NCBI GenBank assembly: GCA_032719365.1
Contig: CM064862.1
Span: 3,236,501-3,300,500 of the forward strand
DNA length: 64,000 nt
DNA from: Prinsepia uniflora
Taxonomy: Eukaryota > Streptophyta > Magnoliopsida > Rosales > Rosaceae
Reading direction: 5' to 3'
Positions 11,663 to 23,911 of this stretch are shown here, one piece after another. The number at the start of each line of letters is the position of its first letter. Positions within the stretch are counted from its first letter, which is position 1. The translations under genes and the position numbers were made by a program. Below the pieces are notes generated by a model, which searched no databases, was not told where the DNA came from, and worked only from the letters and a program-made list of their open reading frames with translations.

Positions 11663-11680
11663 GAAAGAAGGTTGATCAAC

Positions 11681-12198
11681 ATATATAAATTAATTCGGTA
11701 TTCGTCCATTCTCTTTTTATAAATTATATAAATTGTTCATTGGAGCGTTGTGAAATTCGTTGTTTTAGCACAAAAAAAAATGTTGTGAAATTTAAATATT
11801 TAATATTTATTTTCACAATTTAAATAAGTTTGACTAATATTAATGAATTATGACTTAATTTTTTGGTATCAAACTTTAATTAAGTGTGATGCAGATGAGG
11901 CAGTGTGGCCAAATATAGAGACGTAGAGTTGCCAAACGGTGTTGATGATTAATTAGGTAAAATTAATGATCCCGCATCATCAACTTGTAACTTGTCGTCA
12001 TCGATGAATGGATGCATGCATGGTGATCAGGTGATGGTTGGTTGCTAATGAATTCCAATTCCAGCTGCATCACGGCATCAGCCTATAAATTGGTTATCAT
12101 GTGCACAACAATTCCACAACTATTTACACTCATCAATCCATATAGATATAATATAATTCGATATAATTTCATTATCTATCAATTTCGGTTCCCGATCA
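11681..12198 (+). promoter_or_regulatory. P1 upstream region
   Basis: About 520 bp upstream of the P1 start codon are homologous to 26414-26933 (P2) and 41930-42450 (P3). The region is AT-rich, with the GATGCATGCATGG motif near 12008 and a TATA box at 12084-12090. Beyond 11681 the three genes have different distal neighbours: Copia gag for P1, a TRIM LTR for P2, and a Copia 5' end for P3. Confidence 0.75.
12084..12090 (+). promoter_or_regulatory. TATA box of P1
   Basis: TATAAAT lies 115 bp upstream of the start codon in a segment conserved among all three paralogues. It predicts a transcription start near 12115 and a leader of about 85 nt. Confidence 0.7.
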
Positions 12199-12870
12199 AT
12201 GGCCTTCAAAACCAAAACACTCTTGTTTGTGTGTCTCTTGGGCGCTGCAATACTGGCTGTTCCAAAAGCTGAAGCAATAACCGTCCCAATTGGGGGCATC
12301 CTCAACCCAATTGGAGGCATCCTCAACCCAATTGGGGACATCCTCGGCAGACTCTTAAATGGCCCTCTAGCTGTTGTCCGAGGGACAGTGTATTGCACTC
12401 TCGATGGCAATCCCGGCCCTGCTGGTTCCGCTGCTCCACCATTCACGAGTAAGTCCTTTACTCAATATTGAATAATATGTAAGTTAATTTTTTATATTTA
12501 TTGTTGTCCTGTACGGCTGTACTGATGATATATATATATATATATAGATGCCACTGTACTGCTGCAATGTGGATCTGCAAATATCTCCGTTGCTTTGGGA
12601 AGAACCGACGTGAACGGACAGTTTCGAATCATTTTGGCTCCCGCTAACATTATTAATACATTGCTTCCTCTGAGCACTTCATTATTAAGAGATTGCAATC
12701 TAGTGGTTATCACACCACTCGCCAGCTGCAACGCCACTTTGCCGCGAACTGGGATTCTCACATCGAACTTGGTCCCTGCTGGCCAAACCCTCCTTCCCCA
12801 TTTAAATATCCAGCTTCTTGTTAATGGTCTGTTCCGACTTGTGAACGCCACCGTAACCGTTCAATCTTAA
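12199..12870 (+). CDS. Phylloplanin-like secreted protein P1 (Ole e 1-like), two exons
   Basis: Exon 1 is 12199-12448 and exon 2 is 12548-12870, joined across a 99-bp GTAAGT...TATAG intron to give 190 residues. Residues 1-26 form a signal peptide (hydrophobic core LLFVCLLGAAILA, cleavage after AEA). Residues 30-49 are three PIGGILN-type heptads. The mature domain has four Cys (66, 91, 133, 144) and four N-glycosylation sequons (84, 95, 145, 183). The spacing YC...LLQCG...RDCNLVV.TPL..CNATL is that of phylloplanins, secreted leaf-surface proteins of the pollen Ole e 1/extensin superfamily; tobacco phylloplanin inhibits downy mildew spores. The start has a good context (GATCAATGGC). Signal peptide, intron phase and stop are intact, so it is likely functional. 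The function in this plant is inferred from family membership. Confidence 0.92.
12286..12348 (+). repeat. 21-bp tandem repeat coding for PIGGILN heptads
   Basis: Three in-frame 21-bp units encode P-I-G-(G/D)-I-L-(N/G) just after the predicted signal peptidase site. The same repeat is in P2 and P3. As I remember it, tobacco phylloplanin has no such array at this point. Confidence 0.85.
12529..12547 (+). repeat. (TA)n microsatellite at the P1 intron 3' end
   Basis: A short TA run ends in the splice acceptor TATAG. The tract is longer in P2 (27262-27286) and longest in P3 (42780-42823), and accounts for the intron-length differences of 99, 103 and 123 bp. Confidence 0.9.
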
Positions 12871-13212
12871 TCAATTAGCTATATATAACGATAATAATAT
12901 GGCATTGGATATGCATATACGCATGCATGCCCGCCGTTTCTTTTTAAGTCCGTATTTGAATAAAACCGTCAAATAATATAAAAGGTTGTGTACGCACACC
13001 TACAAAAAATTTGTACTGTAACAAGCCTCAAATTTGACTATGTATGTACCGTCCTACAATGTATCTAACAATGAATATCTGTTATCATTACTTTTTCAAA
13101 TGAATTATCCATTACTATTTCCTAAATATACATAAAGATCCTTGTCTAACAATAACATCGATCAATTCGCTCTAATCAAATTCATTATTATCTTCATTAT
13201 TATTATTATTAT
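12871..13212 (+). other. P1 3' flank with AATAAA
   Basis: The 3' region contains a canonical AATAAA at 12959-12964, 89 bp after the stop. Homology to the P2 and P3 flanks continues to an (ATT)n tract near 13195-13212 and then ends abruptly. Within the flank this copy differs from P2 and P3, which agree with each other, for example in the segment around 12985-13025. Confidence 0.75.
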
Positions 13213-13415
13213 GCCACATTTTAGATGATTTTTTTATAAAACTTTTAACCGAATAAATCCAGCTTCATAAATTCATCTTTACTCAACTATCGATTCAACG
13301 GATACATTTTGAAAACGTCTTCTCAAAACTCAAGTTGCATCGTCTCCATGGTTCAGATACCATCGTTGAAAACTCACAGAAAACGATAATCCTTTTTTCC
13401 CAATACCACGCTCTA

Positions 13416-13452
<37 letters not shown>

Positions 13453-13827
13453 TACACACAGAGAACGATGCTACGAAATCGCCTTTACTCAGCTACCAAT
13501 TGCACAAAAACATTTTTGAAAACATTTTCTCAAAACCCAAGAAGCATTGTCTCCATGGTTCAGCAACCATCATTGAAATCTCACAGAGAATGATAATAAT
13601 TTTTTTTTTCAAAACCACAAGCTTACACACACACACTCGCCCACTGCAAACTCCAAAAACCCCAAAGATATGCCCAAAATAGTTGAAGGCTAGGAAACTC
13701 AAGATGAGTCCCTAGCTCACAAGTGACCCAAGATCTACCCAAGGAGTTCTCTGCAGAACACCCAAATTATGAGCTTCGTCCCGAAGTGTTCGGAAAGAAT
13801 TAGAAAATGAGGCATGTATTTGAAAAG
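13213..13827. repeat. Spacer with a duplicated ~200-bp unit and CT/CA microsatellite
   Basis: Two diverged direct repeats (about 13280-13480 and 13484-13680) share TTTACTCA, TTCTCAAAAC and GTCTCCATGGTTCAG. Between them is a CT then CA microsatellite at about 13416-13460. The open frames through this spacer are low-complexity and I do not regard them as genes. Confidence 0.7.
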
Positions 13828-16754
13828 TGACAGGACCCATCCCAATCCCCCCAGGATTAACGCGGGATGACCCTGTTCCCGTCTGACACGAAGTGTCAGA
13901 CAAGGGATATTTCCGACCTTTGCCCTCCCGGGCTATCAGAGTACGCCAGGATCCGGAGGAGGCATGTGATATCTCGGTCTCTGCTACAGTCCACATCCGC
14001 TGTCAACCTGAAGGGTATTAAAAACAGAAAGACTGTGAGTGGACAAAAGTAAAGAGTTTATAAAGACATTTCCATAAAAGACCTTTATACCTTTCACTAA
14101 AAAGCATGCATGCATAGTAAAACCATTTATTCAAACACATATGTTTAAACAACCATAATTAGGGTCATAGCCCCAAGTTCCGTAAATACAAGTCACACGG
14201 GCTCCTGCCCAAAACCATTTACAGAAAACCATAACATCATAAACATATGTGGGATCTCACCCCAAATCCATTTATCATCATAAAACATAATTTCCCAAAC
14301 CAATTGAAATCATGTTTATCCATTATATTCATATCCAGAACCTGTCACGGTGAAATAGAGCTACACGTGTGCTAATCGGGGTCTCAAACCCAAGTCTCTC
14401 CAGGGTCCACCCAGGTCAATGTCCGTAGATCAATGACCCTCCCCGGAGGTAACAATCATATATAAAGGATGAAATATGAAAAACTTTTTGAAATCATTAT
14501 TTAAATCTTTTCAGGATTCATGTCTGGCCCCCATAAGTCGTCATAATCCATAAAATCCTTTCCGAGGGTTCATGCCGGTTCCCATAAACCGTCATGACCT
14601 GAAATCCATTTCAGGGGTTCATGCTGGTTCCCATAAACCGTCATGACCCATAAAAACCATTTGTAACACATAGTTGGGCGCTAGGCCCGAATCCACATAG
14701 AAACTGGACCTCCGGTCCGAATCGAAAACCAACTGGGCCTCCGGCCTGATTTCGTAAATCAAATGGGTCTCGAACCCGAGTTTACCTTTTCGAATCCAAA
14801 ATCATTTCATGAAATCATATCCAAAACCATAAGTACGAAAAATCAGTGTAAAACCAGAAAACCTCGATTTACGTGCAAGCACGTAAATCGCCTCGAAATA
14901 CGTGAAACCATATAATTCACAAATATCCAAATCAACCTTATCAAATCACATCATTATCCCTTTGGAAAACCAAAATCATTTCATTTAGACCAATAAAGAC
15001 ATACAGACCCGTATAGGGCCGAAACCTCAAAGTACGTTCCTATACGTAACCACACATCCAAATGCACTCATGGAATCACAAACAAGTATTTAAAACATAT
15101 AATAAACATTTATGCATGCATCAATTTAGAAAATAAGGTCCACTCACAGACCGTCCGAACTGCTGCCTCAATTTGCGTGTCGTAGGCTCTCCCGAGCCGA
15201 TCACTATCACCGGGACTCCCAAACCTGTCCAAATTGTAATAGAAGGTTACTAACTACTTAATTAACCTCCTATCAAAGCCCCGTAATTTTCCCGAACTTT
15301 TAACTATTTTTAAACCGACCCTAAACCTTCCGACACCCCGAAACCTATCGAAACGATGCCCGATTGACGCGAGATCAGTCCCAAAATCTTCGTTACATCG
15401 AATAGAAGATTTCATATGTTGAACACTTGCCCAAATTATGGGTCACGCACCTTCAAGCGCCCCAAGAAGGTCAAAAACACTGTTCATCGTCCCTAACCTT
15501 GGACTGAACCAGTTTTTACTGTTCACCCGTCATCAACCTCGGTTTTCTCTGGTTTTCAGACCGATTTTAGGTCCATTTCATCTCCTTTTAATCCTAATAT
15601 GTTCCTAATCTCATTTCTAACCTTCCTAGCTAATTAAAAAGGAACAAAACACCCAAAACCGTACATTCATCCGTCATCAATGGTGGCCGGATTTTCTCCC
15701 GCCTTTCATGGCCATTTCCAGCCATCACAAGACCCAAAACTAATCCTATTTGACTCCTAGAGTTTCCAGAAACCTTACCCAGTTAAAGAAATCAAGTAAA
15801 AGCAATTAAAACTCAAATTCGAAATTTCAAATATTTTCTTACCTCACGGGTTCGCTCGGCCGTCCACCACCGTGAGCCACCACCCTCTGTCCCAGTCCTT
15901 CATCATCTCAGCCCTTCCTCATTCCTCACACTCACTCACGGGTCACAAGAGGAAGGGTGGTATGTGTGTGTGTTCGAAGAAAAATGAAGAAATGTGCATA
16001 TAGGGGGGGTTCGGGTTTTGTGAGGATGAACAAAGATGAAGATGAATGAAGTGATGAGTTTTGATCAGATGAGAGGAGAGAAATGGAGGGTGAGCATTTG
16101 AGAGATTAAAATAGAATGGAGGGCTAGGATTGAAAGTTATTAAGATTAATTATAAAATAATCCAAATATTATTATTTAATTAAACTAGATCCACATTTTA
16201 GGGGTTTGGACCAATGGGATGAGTGACAAGTGTCACTCATCCATGGCACCCACCTAAAATATCTAGCCCAATCAGATTTTGCCAAATCATCCCCATCTCG
16301 AAGTACGTGTATAGTGAAATCGAACTTCTGTGACCTATATCTTCCCCGTTCGAAGTCCGATTTCAGCGTGCCGCCTGTCTATGGATTTGTATCATCCCGA
16401 TCTATATAACGGTCCTCGGCCATTGGACCCCTCGGTCAAAAGGTCAACATTTGACCCCCTTTTAACCATAATTACCAAAATGCCCCTAAACTTCCGAACG
16501 TCATAACTTCCTGCTCGAACGTCGGAATTGAACGTGCCACCTGTCTATGAACTCGTGACGTCACGAACTACCTCACGGTCATTGGTCAAAGTCCGTTTGA
16601 CCACCCGAACGAAAAGTCAACGTTTTACCCACGCCCAAGGGCAAAACGATCATTTTGCATCGTTCGTCCGATTTCGCCTAACTAATCACCGATTAGCCTC
16701 ACTAATCGTGATTAGTCACTAATCTAATCTAGGAATTTGGGATGGGTCATTACA
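13828..16754 (-). mobile_element. Solo LARD-type LTR, reverse orientation
   Basis: The 2927-bp sequence starts TGACAGGACCCATCCC and ends GATGGGTCATTACA, the reverse complement of a TG...CA LTR. Flanking 5-mers are AAAAG (13823-13827) and GAAAG (16755-16759), an imperfect target duplication with one mismatch. It has the U5 hairpin (13881-13901), the 12-bp palindrome (14865-14890) and the minisatellites of the family. No primer-binding site or polypurine tract adjoins it. Confidence 0.88.
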
Positions 16755-17689
16755 GAAAGGCATTGAAGTTTAGTTTTAGTTGACTTTGATAGCTTGTGAT
16801 TTGGACGTTTCTATAATGAATTATCACGTTATAAACGGACGCTACTTAGTTCCAAAACAAACAGTTTTTAGTTTCAATCTAGACAGTTTTTAGTTCCTAA
16901 ATCTATTGGGAAACAAAACTCGTGTTAACCGTCACCAGATCGAAGAGATAGATTTTTCCAAGAATGCGAGGTTTTGGTAAACAAAGGAATTTTTGAGGGC
17001 TTGCAGTGGTTGAAATTGATTGAGTTTGATCAATTTATTTGTTTGATTGAGTTGTTGGTTGTCCTATGAGAAGAAGGTCCCTTCTCCTTTTATCGGCAAC
17101 ATGAGAGTGAGGATGATCAACACGTAAATCCACGTGTGTTTCTCCTTCGCAATCACAAAGTCGTCTCTCCCTTTTACTTTTTGACGATTTTGGGGCCGTA
17201 TCAATGTGATTTATGTAAATCACACTTGCGCTTTCCCATGATCCAGATGATGGATACTAGTTGGGCCCAAGCCTTTAGTCAAATTGGGTCTTTAATTTCT
17301 TAAATTTCGTCCCCATGCATGTAGCTTGCTCTACCGTCCACGAGGATTCTCCTGGCCCATAAAGGGATTGTTATGTTCCTGGGGAGGATAGGAACATTTG
17401 GGTGGTGTTGCATTGGTCTAAAACGTCCAAAAATGTGTTGGTAGAATTTTGTTTCGGCGCGAGTCCATGTAGAATAGAGAGGAAGATGCGGAGGAGAAGA
17501 GAGATAAAGAGAGAAATTTAAGGAAATTGTTGGCAATAAGGCGATATTTTAAAAGCATCTCCCTTACAAAAATTACTCCCTCAATATTGAAGACCCATAA
17601 CTATCTCAAACGGACTCCGATTTTCACAGGTAGTTGTCTTCGAACTCACGAATTTGAGACGTTCGCAATAGTTGGAGAAAAACATCCAA
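16755..17689. repeat. Spacer with diverged copy of an interspersed repeat
   Basis: The segments 16908-17125 and 17588-17675 match 30379-30600 and 30600-30680, including GTTGAAATTGATTGAGTTTGATCAA and the block ending GAGACGTTCGCAATAG. Here the repeat is split by about 460 bp of sequence I do not recognise (17126-17587). At about 17680-17690 it runs directly into CACTA subterminal sequence. Confidence 0.6.
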
Positions 17690-19571
17690 AAATACGCGCC
17701 TTAAAAGGGTACGTTCTAGGGCATGCATTTTTGTACGCCTCAAAAAACACTAGATTTATATTATTTAGGATGTGCATTAATTGTGCGCCTTAAAAAATTG
17801 GATTTCAAGGCGCACTTTAATGTGTGCCTTAAAATGTTGGTTTTTAAGACGTGCAATGCATGTCTTAAAAGATGATATTTTAAAGCGTGCATTTGGGTGC
17901 CCTTAAAACCAAAAAAAAATAAATTAAAATAGACTTTAAGGCACTTTTGTGTGCCTTCAAACTGAAGAAAATTTTCAGACCTGGAACTTCAAATTGTTCA
18001 CTTCCCTCACACTTAAAGTTCTAAACCGCCCAAACAAATTCGTCTACCCCTCAAAAAATAATCACACTCAACTCTCAGCGATCCCTCTACCCCTCTCTAA
18101 AACTTTCCTTAATTTCCCAAGCTACAGTTTTCAATTTCCTATCCACATCAACTCTCAAACTCCCAATTCTCCTAATTGTCCATATCGGGCGACATAGCGT
18201 ACATGTATCTATTTATAATTTTGGGCTTTTAATTTTGGTTGGTGACTTTGATTGCTTACTTTTCCTTCAAGGTGCTGCGGGTTGTTGGGATTTTTGTCGT
18301 TGGAGAGCATAAGAATTTGAACAAGCATTCAAGCTTCAAGGTTTTCAAAATCAGGTGTGTACCAATCCAAGGGCTAGGCTTTGACTCTACCGCTAACAAA
18401 AATCTATTTTATTCAATTCATGTTTTGATCCTTTCAACGATTCAAGTTCTTCGTTTAGGTTTTTTTTATCTAGTTTCTTTGGGTCTGGTGATTTAAGAGT
18501 TCTTTAGGCTTTTTCATTTAAAAAATTTAGGTTTTCTGATTTAATTTATTCAATTCTCTCTATCATACTATTGTTACTAGGAACAACGTAGGAAAATTTT
18601 AATCTGGGTTTTTTTTTTACTCGCTTTGGTCTTTTGTTTGTGTTGGTGAGTTAGTTATCTCACTTTGACTCATTAATGTTTGTTTATGATTTTAGGTATT
18701 TGAGGGTAATTCTTTTTTTCCTTAGTGTCATGTATATGAGGTTTTCGTTCTCAATTTTCTTTAAGAACATGGATCCTATTTTCACTTCATTTCTACTCTG
18801 TTGAATATAATATAAAGAGACTTCATTAGGTTGTTTGTAAGTCATATTTGTGATAAAATATTTGCTCTAAGCCATTTTTATATAGTTTTGGGAAATTTGT
18901 TCCTAGTTTCTATATTAATTTTGTCCAAGAAATTTTGTGGCAAGTTAGGCGGTGATATGTTCCCACTCTTAGTACATGACTGGGTTATTGTAGCTTTCCT
19001 TTGGGCTGGGATTGACCATTTGTTATTTCTTTTGTTTTTCTTGTTCCCCTTGGGTTATTCGAGTGCTTTGATGATATCCTTTTTTTTTTTTGGTGAAATT
19101 GTGCTTGCAGGGCTTAACAAGAGAACTGTGAAACACTTTATGAAGCATTGTCTGAATTTGGTAACGTGGCTACTGGTGATATTGTCATCTTTATTTTTCC
19201 TTTTTGAGTTCTATTTTGTATTCATTTAATAATTTGATAATCAAGGATATGAATTTTTGGAGGAAAGTCAATATATGGTTTAACCTTGAACGAGATTCTA
19301 GTGGCACTAGTTGTCTAGTTCTATTCAATATATGGTTTAACCTTGTTGGTGGAAAATAGAGGTTCTTTCTTTGATGTTTTCAGAGAAATGCATCTTGTTA
19401 ATTAGGTAAACTAATTCTAAATTGGACTTGTAGTCATTTTGTTTTTCCTACTATCATTAGTTTTGTTCTTCCCCAAAACTAGTTTAGATTTTACTCCGGA
19501 GTTATATTTGCTCATAGGTCATGGGAACATGCTGAGTCCTTTCAAGTTAATATTGCAGATATATTTGCTTA
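17690..19571. mobile_element. Older CACTA-related element, left portion (truncated end)
   Basis: From 17690 to about 18050 this matches the left end of the complete CACTA at 19612-19920: alternating GCGCCTTAAA and TTTAAGGCGTGCA units, then a GACCTGGAACTTCAAATT-like block. The terminal CACTA bases are missing. The remainder (18050-19571) is T-rich with intron-like character and no gene I can name. A complete CACTA is inserted at its right edge. Sequence after 24252 probably belongs to the same older element, although its right terminus was not found. Confidence 0.6.
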
Positions 19572-19594
19572 CACTACACCAAAAAAGGTTTTTT

Positions 19595-19860
19595 AAGGCG
19601 TTAGGGCGTGCAAAAATGCGCGCCTTAAAAGGGTACTTTTTAGGGCGTGCATTTTTGCACGCCATAAAAAACCTATATTTATATTATTTAAGGCGTGCAT
19701 TATCTGTGCGCCTTAAATAGTTGATTTTTAAGGCGTGCTTTTTATGTGTGCCTTAAAAAAATTATTTTAAGGTGCGCAATGTGCGCCTTAAACTCTGCAT
19801 TTCTAAGGCGCACAAAAGCAGGTCGTAAAAACAAAAGAAAATAAAGCGCGCCGTAAAAAA
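19595..19860. repeat. Left subterminal repeat array of the CACTA
   Basis: Repeated short motifs of the type TTTAAGGCGTGCA and TGCGCGCCTTAAA alternate in both orientations, so many pairs could form hairpins. The right array at 23912-24235 has the same motif. Arrays of this kind bind TNPA-like proteins in characterised CACTA elements. Confidence 0.8.
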
Positions 19861-20683
19861 TTTTGAACTTGGAACCTGAAATTTCTCAGTTCCCTCCCAG
19901 CCAATTTTTAACCCGCCCAAGCTGGAGTTTGTTTTTAGATCTGGAACCTCAAATTCTGAAACGTTGTGTTTCTTTTTCATTTTTTTGGTTAAACAATAAA
20001 CAAAGGGTTTCACATTCTGCGATTAGGGAAAAGGAAAATCGGACTCAGCCTCTCTGGGTTCTCGCTATGCTTAGCCGCCTCTCATGGACGCTCGTCTCTC
20101 AGTCTGTGAGAACGATTCTCAGCACCAGCCTCTCTGGCTTCTTGCGCAGGCACTCGCTGCTCTGATTCTCGATTCTCTTATTTCATATTCTCTCCGTTCT
20201 TGGCCTCTCATATTCGGTAGGTTCTCAATCAACACCAAGGTCTGCCACTGCACTGAAGAAGAAACTATTCCTAGATATCAGCTCTTCTCTAGCTAGTCGT
20301 CTCTGCCTTCTTCTTCCTTCCCTTACAACTATATCTATTTGGTTGTTTCTTTTACATTTCTGAATATGTACATCTTCTAATGAATTGATCAAGATTTGTG
20401 GTTTTTTTTTGTTTTAGGTTAAGAAATTCTAGAGACGTGAAACAGGTTTCGTTTTCTTACCTTTTGCAAAGATGTGAAACAGATTTTGTTTTCTTCTTTT
20501 AATTTTATTACTGTTCTATGGATATGATCTGGAATGTGTTCGATTGATTGATTAAATAGTAGTTATCATAGTCAATTCTGCTTATTGAGTCCAGTTATGG
20601 GTTTAATTATTTTGTTAAAATTGGTTAAAACATTAGAAATACTTAACTTGATGTTTTGGGCATTTCGTGGGATATTGGTACAG

Positions 20684-20747
20684 AAGGTTTGTGAGAGTAT
20701 GTGGCAATGCACTCGTACTTGGAAACTATGCAAAGTTTCTAAAAGAG
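20684..20747 (+). pseudogene. Captured TPR-gene exon fragment (first)
   Basis: The codons ending at 20747 read GNALVLGNYAKFLKE, followed by a GT donor at 20748. An AG acceptor is possible at 20682-20683. The sequence matches the plant TPR-like superfamily, where a similar stretch precedes the repeat found in the next fragment. Confidence 0.65.
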
Positions 20748-20996
20748 GTATCTGTCCAATTTCTTGTTTGGTTGTTGAGAAAATTGATCAAAAGAATGAA
20801 GAATGTTTTTCATCTAAATCAATTGGTTATTATTCTATAAGTAATTGGAAAACAAAACTAAAGAAAAAAAAATCGATTTGTTGCATATTGGGTCAAGTGT
20901 TTTTCTGTTTGATCTTTGTGACACAATGTTTTTGCCGAAGTTTCCCTTTTTTTTTTATCAATTTGGAGTGGTTCTTAATAATTAAAATGTGAATAG

Positions 20997-21167
20997 GTTC
21001 AAGGAGATTATGCAAAAGCAGAGGATTACTTTGGAAGAGTAATCTTGGCCAATCCGAGTGATGCGAATACCTTATCACTATGGTGATCTAATTTGGAACA
21101 CACAGAAGGATGCTGAGCGAGCGGAAACTTATTTTGATCAAGCTGTTAAAACTTCCCCAGACGACTG
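20997..21167 (+). pseudogene. Captured TPR-gene exon fragment (second), frameshifted
   Basis: The fragment is bounded by an AG acceptor (20995-20996) and a GTAAGA donor (21168). It begins in frame VQGDYAKAEDYFGRVILANP and ends in another frame with AERAETYFDQAVKTSP. The switch near 21070-21080 implies a small deletion, so the fragment is no longer one open frame. The pattern is that of plant TPR-like proteins with acidic tails. A short acidic segment bounded by AG and GT at about 21798-21822 could be a further piece. The retained splice sites show that the capture was from genomic DNA. Confidence 0.78.
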
Positions 21168-21657
21168 GTAAGAACAAAAAAACATTCCTCTTTGATGATC
21201 AAACTTTGTTGTCTTCTTTTAGTACACATGCTTGAGTTTGAGCATGTTACAGCTCAGATTGCAGTTGTTGAAGTTAGTTCATGTGCCATCATACTGTTTT
21301 TATCAATGGAAAACAATCTAATTAGTGGTTTGGCGTGCAAAATGAATGAAACTAAGTTCAATTATTTATTTTTTGTCTTGGATCTAACTAGGGGATTCAA
21401 ATTCTTAGTTCAATGTTTTCTGGGTTCTTTATTATGTTTCATTCCATGATTCGGCTATGCTAATTTATCGGAGTATGTTATACCTACAGAAGTTGGTCCA
21501 GTAAAACAATTATAATTGAATCAGCCTGTAATTTAGTTGGCTATTGTTCTAGTTTGAGGACATTCGTTTCTTCTAATGACATCTTGTAATCAGTTGGCTG
21601 TTTTGACAGTTTAGGGTTATCTGATACTGCTTCTAACTTTATATCCTGCTACTGCAG

Positions 21658-21722
21658 TACTGGACAAAAGTACATCTACACTGGATCTAACGATCATTCG
21701 GTCTATATATATGATCTGATAG
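21658..21722 (+). pseudogene. Captured WD40-repeat exon fragment (LEC14B-like)
   Basis: A 65-bp segment between a CTGCAG acceptor and a GTAACT donor reads STGQKYIYTGSNDHSVYIYD in one frame. This is a WD40 blade (TGS.D..VY.YD) and closely resembles the LEC14B/DWD-type proteins of plants. It is far too short to be functional. Its source is a different gene from the TPR fragments, so the CACTA has picked up pieces of at least two genes. Confidence 0.72.
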
Positions 21723-23911
21723 GTAACTGCCCTTGTACACTGGATTTTGCAATGCTATTTAGTTTCTTTGTGGAACTAATCACTTTTGCAAGCAGAAACC
21801 AAAATGATGATGAAGAAGAAGAAGGTATTACCATTAATGTGGAAATCTTTATCCCTGACCTTTAGTCTAATATCTTATCTTACTCTAACAATGATTTTTG
21901 CAGGGAAGGATAATCAATATAGCTTCTGTTGTTAATGATGCAAAACAATGAGTTTTTTTGGGCTGAATTAAGGTGTAATTGAGAGTGAAGGGTCAAATTA
22001 AGGTAGCAGCTAGGTTTGATGATTTGATACAGGCCCTTTTCTATGGGTCTGCTATAATACTGATGCCAAATAATAAAGATGAAATTCTATGTTTACATAA
22101 TTCTATATTCACTTTGATTGTGGAAAGTAGAGGAAATATCCTTGCACACCAGGTGATCTCCAGATGTAATTTTTTGGATTCAGACTGATGAATGATATGT
22201 TGGAAGTTTTTTTGATTCCGAAGTGGTATCTTCCATTCTTCACTGGCTCTCATTATTCTTATACTGGAGATTGAATTCTGCTTCTCTATAAATGTGTATT
22301 AACCTGTGTATTTCTGTTATGCAACTACAATGGAATTCAGTGAGTGCCAAAACAGAAAGTTTAGTTCAATGGAAAGGTACCAATTTCCCCCCTAATCATC
22401 TACATAAGTGTACGCTATTTGTGCTAATCTTTACTCGATAAGGCTTTCTTCATTGACTGATTGATTGATTGATTGATTGGTTGCTAACTCATTTCTTTGA
22501 ACAAAAACTGGAAAGATTTATGCTTACAATTATTGTTATAACAGGAATGCTAGGTAAATCCCTCACACGCGGGTTAGTAAATTCCAATCATAGATGCATG
22601 TGGTTTCCACAACTGTAAATGTCTCATGTTCTGTTCTTTTCTTATTTTGGTTGGATCTACTGTCAATTGCGGTGAAAAGAGATGAATATTACACACCCGC
22701 TGATGATTATTTTGAAATTGAGTTCATTGTCTTATTGTTTTGTTGTTGCCCTACCAGTGCTAATTCTTTTTTATTGAACGCATACTATTTAGATTTGTGA
22801 ACCCATCTATTACTTGAGGTGGTGGCTTCCACCTTGGATATTAATCATTGAATTCATGGTTTTCTCCTTTGAGGCCATGAGATTTTTTTGTGTGCAATTA
22901 CAATTTGGAAAATGTAGTTGGATTGGAGCTTTTTCCAGTTTGTGGGTCACCTTTTCGTGTGTGCCTCCTTTCCATGATTGTTGTTTGAGTCCACACACAC
23001 TTATTATTTTTCTTTTTCAAATTTTCCCTAAGAAAATTAACACTAGCTTTTCTGCACTAGTGTTGTGGTCTGAACAGGAATTGATCATGTGCCTGTGTTG
23101 GCTAGAAATGGAGACTGAACCCTGGAAGATGAGAAGACAAGTTGAAAGATATGTTTACTTTCCTACTTTAACTTGGTCAACATTTTTAGGCTTGAAACTA
23201 ATTTATAACTCTCAAAGTTTAGGATTGATAATTTATTTTTGGGGCATTTTCTTTAAGTTTGTTCATGTTTCACAATGGAAGAAGTACAAATCAATGGTAG
23301 ATGATACTAAAGCAAAGCCAGAAATTTCTAGTTTTGGATTTTCTTGTAGTCCTCAACAAACTGCTGGAATGTCATGTATTTCTTCCCTTTCTGATAGCAA
23401 CTTCAATTCCATTGTTCAATGAGGAATGTGTATACATGTGTATTTGTTAAGATGTCTGTTTTGTTTTTTCCTTTATATATTTGATTGATCTCCCATGAAT
23501 TTATCGAAGTGCTTATTCTATTCAATTGTGTTTCCCAAGCAAGGATGTTCTTACCAAGGCTAAAATAGGCATTGTGGAAGAGGAGCGAAAGATTATCCAA
23601 CTCGAAACCTTGTGTTTGAAGATATTTTTGTATTATTTGGAAAAAATATGAAGTGGTAGACGTAGTTTTTGTTTAGGGATTATGTTCATTAGGATTCAAA
23701 ACAAATTTGATAATGGTTGGTTTTATTTTTTTTATTTTATTCAAACACCTCAATTTGTTACTTCTTTATTGAATTACTATCAATGAATGAAGTATTTATT
23801 TCTTATGTTTGGTGTACTTGTAAATTGATTATTTATTTTTTTATGCTGAAAATACTATACAATGCATGACATTGGTATAAATAGAAATCTATATAAATTA
23901 ATAAGTGAATA

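Larger units (their letters stand above)
9766..11680 (-). mobile_element. Ty1/Copia remnant of the leftmost block
   Basis: This antisense Copia fragment is about 97-99% identical by eye to 38267-40180 in the first duplicated block. It retains the end of gag, protease and most of integrase. At its left edge (9766-9770) it is fused to the LARD-A 3' LTR through TGTAG. At its right edge (11674-11679) it is fused to the P1 upstream region through GATCAA. Reverse transcriptase and RNase H would lie to the left, beyond the LARD and outside the window. Confidence 0.9.

Noticed and set aside
12120..12446. Antisense 108-codon frame over phylloplanin exon 1 (also 26873, 42372)
   Set aside because: Shadow of the real exon. 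The + strand frame has the signal peptide, splice sites and family match.
18831..19229. 132-codon hydrophobic frame
   Set aside because: Poly-T driven Phe/Leu runs with no homology I recognise; probably intron or spacer.
22814..23422. 202-codon frame in the CACTA interior
   Set aside because: T-rich, intron-like composition with runs of Phe/Leu/Ser/Trp and no domain; not a transposase.
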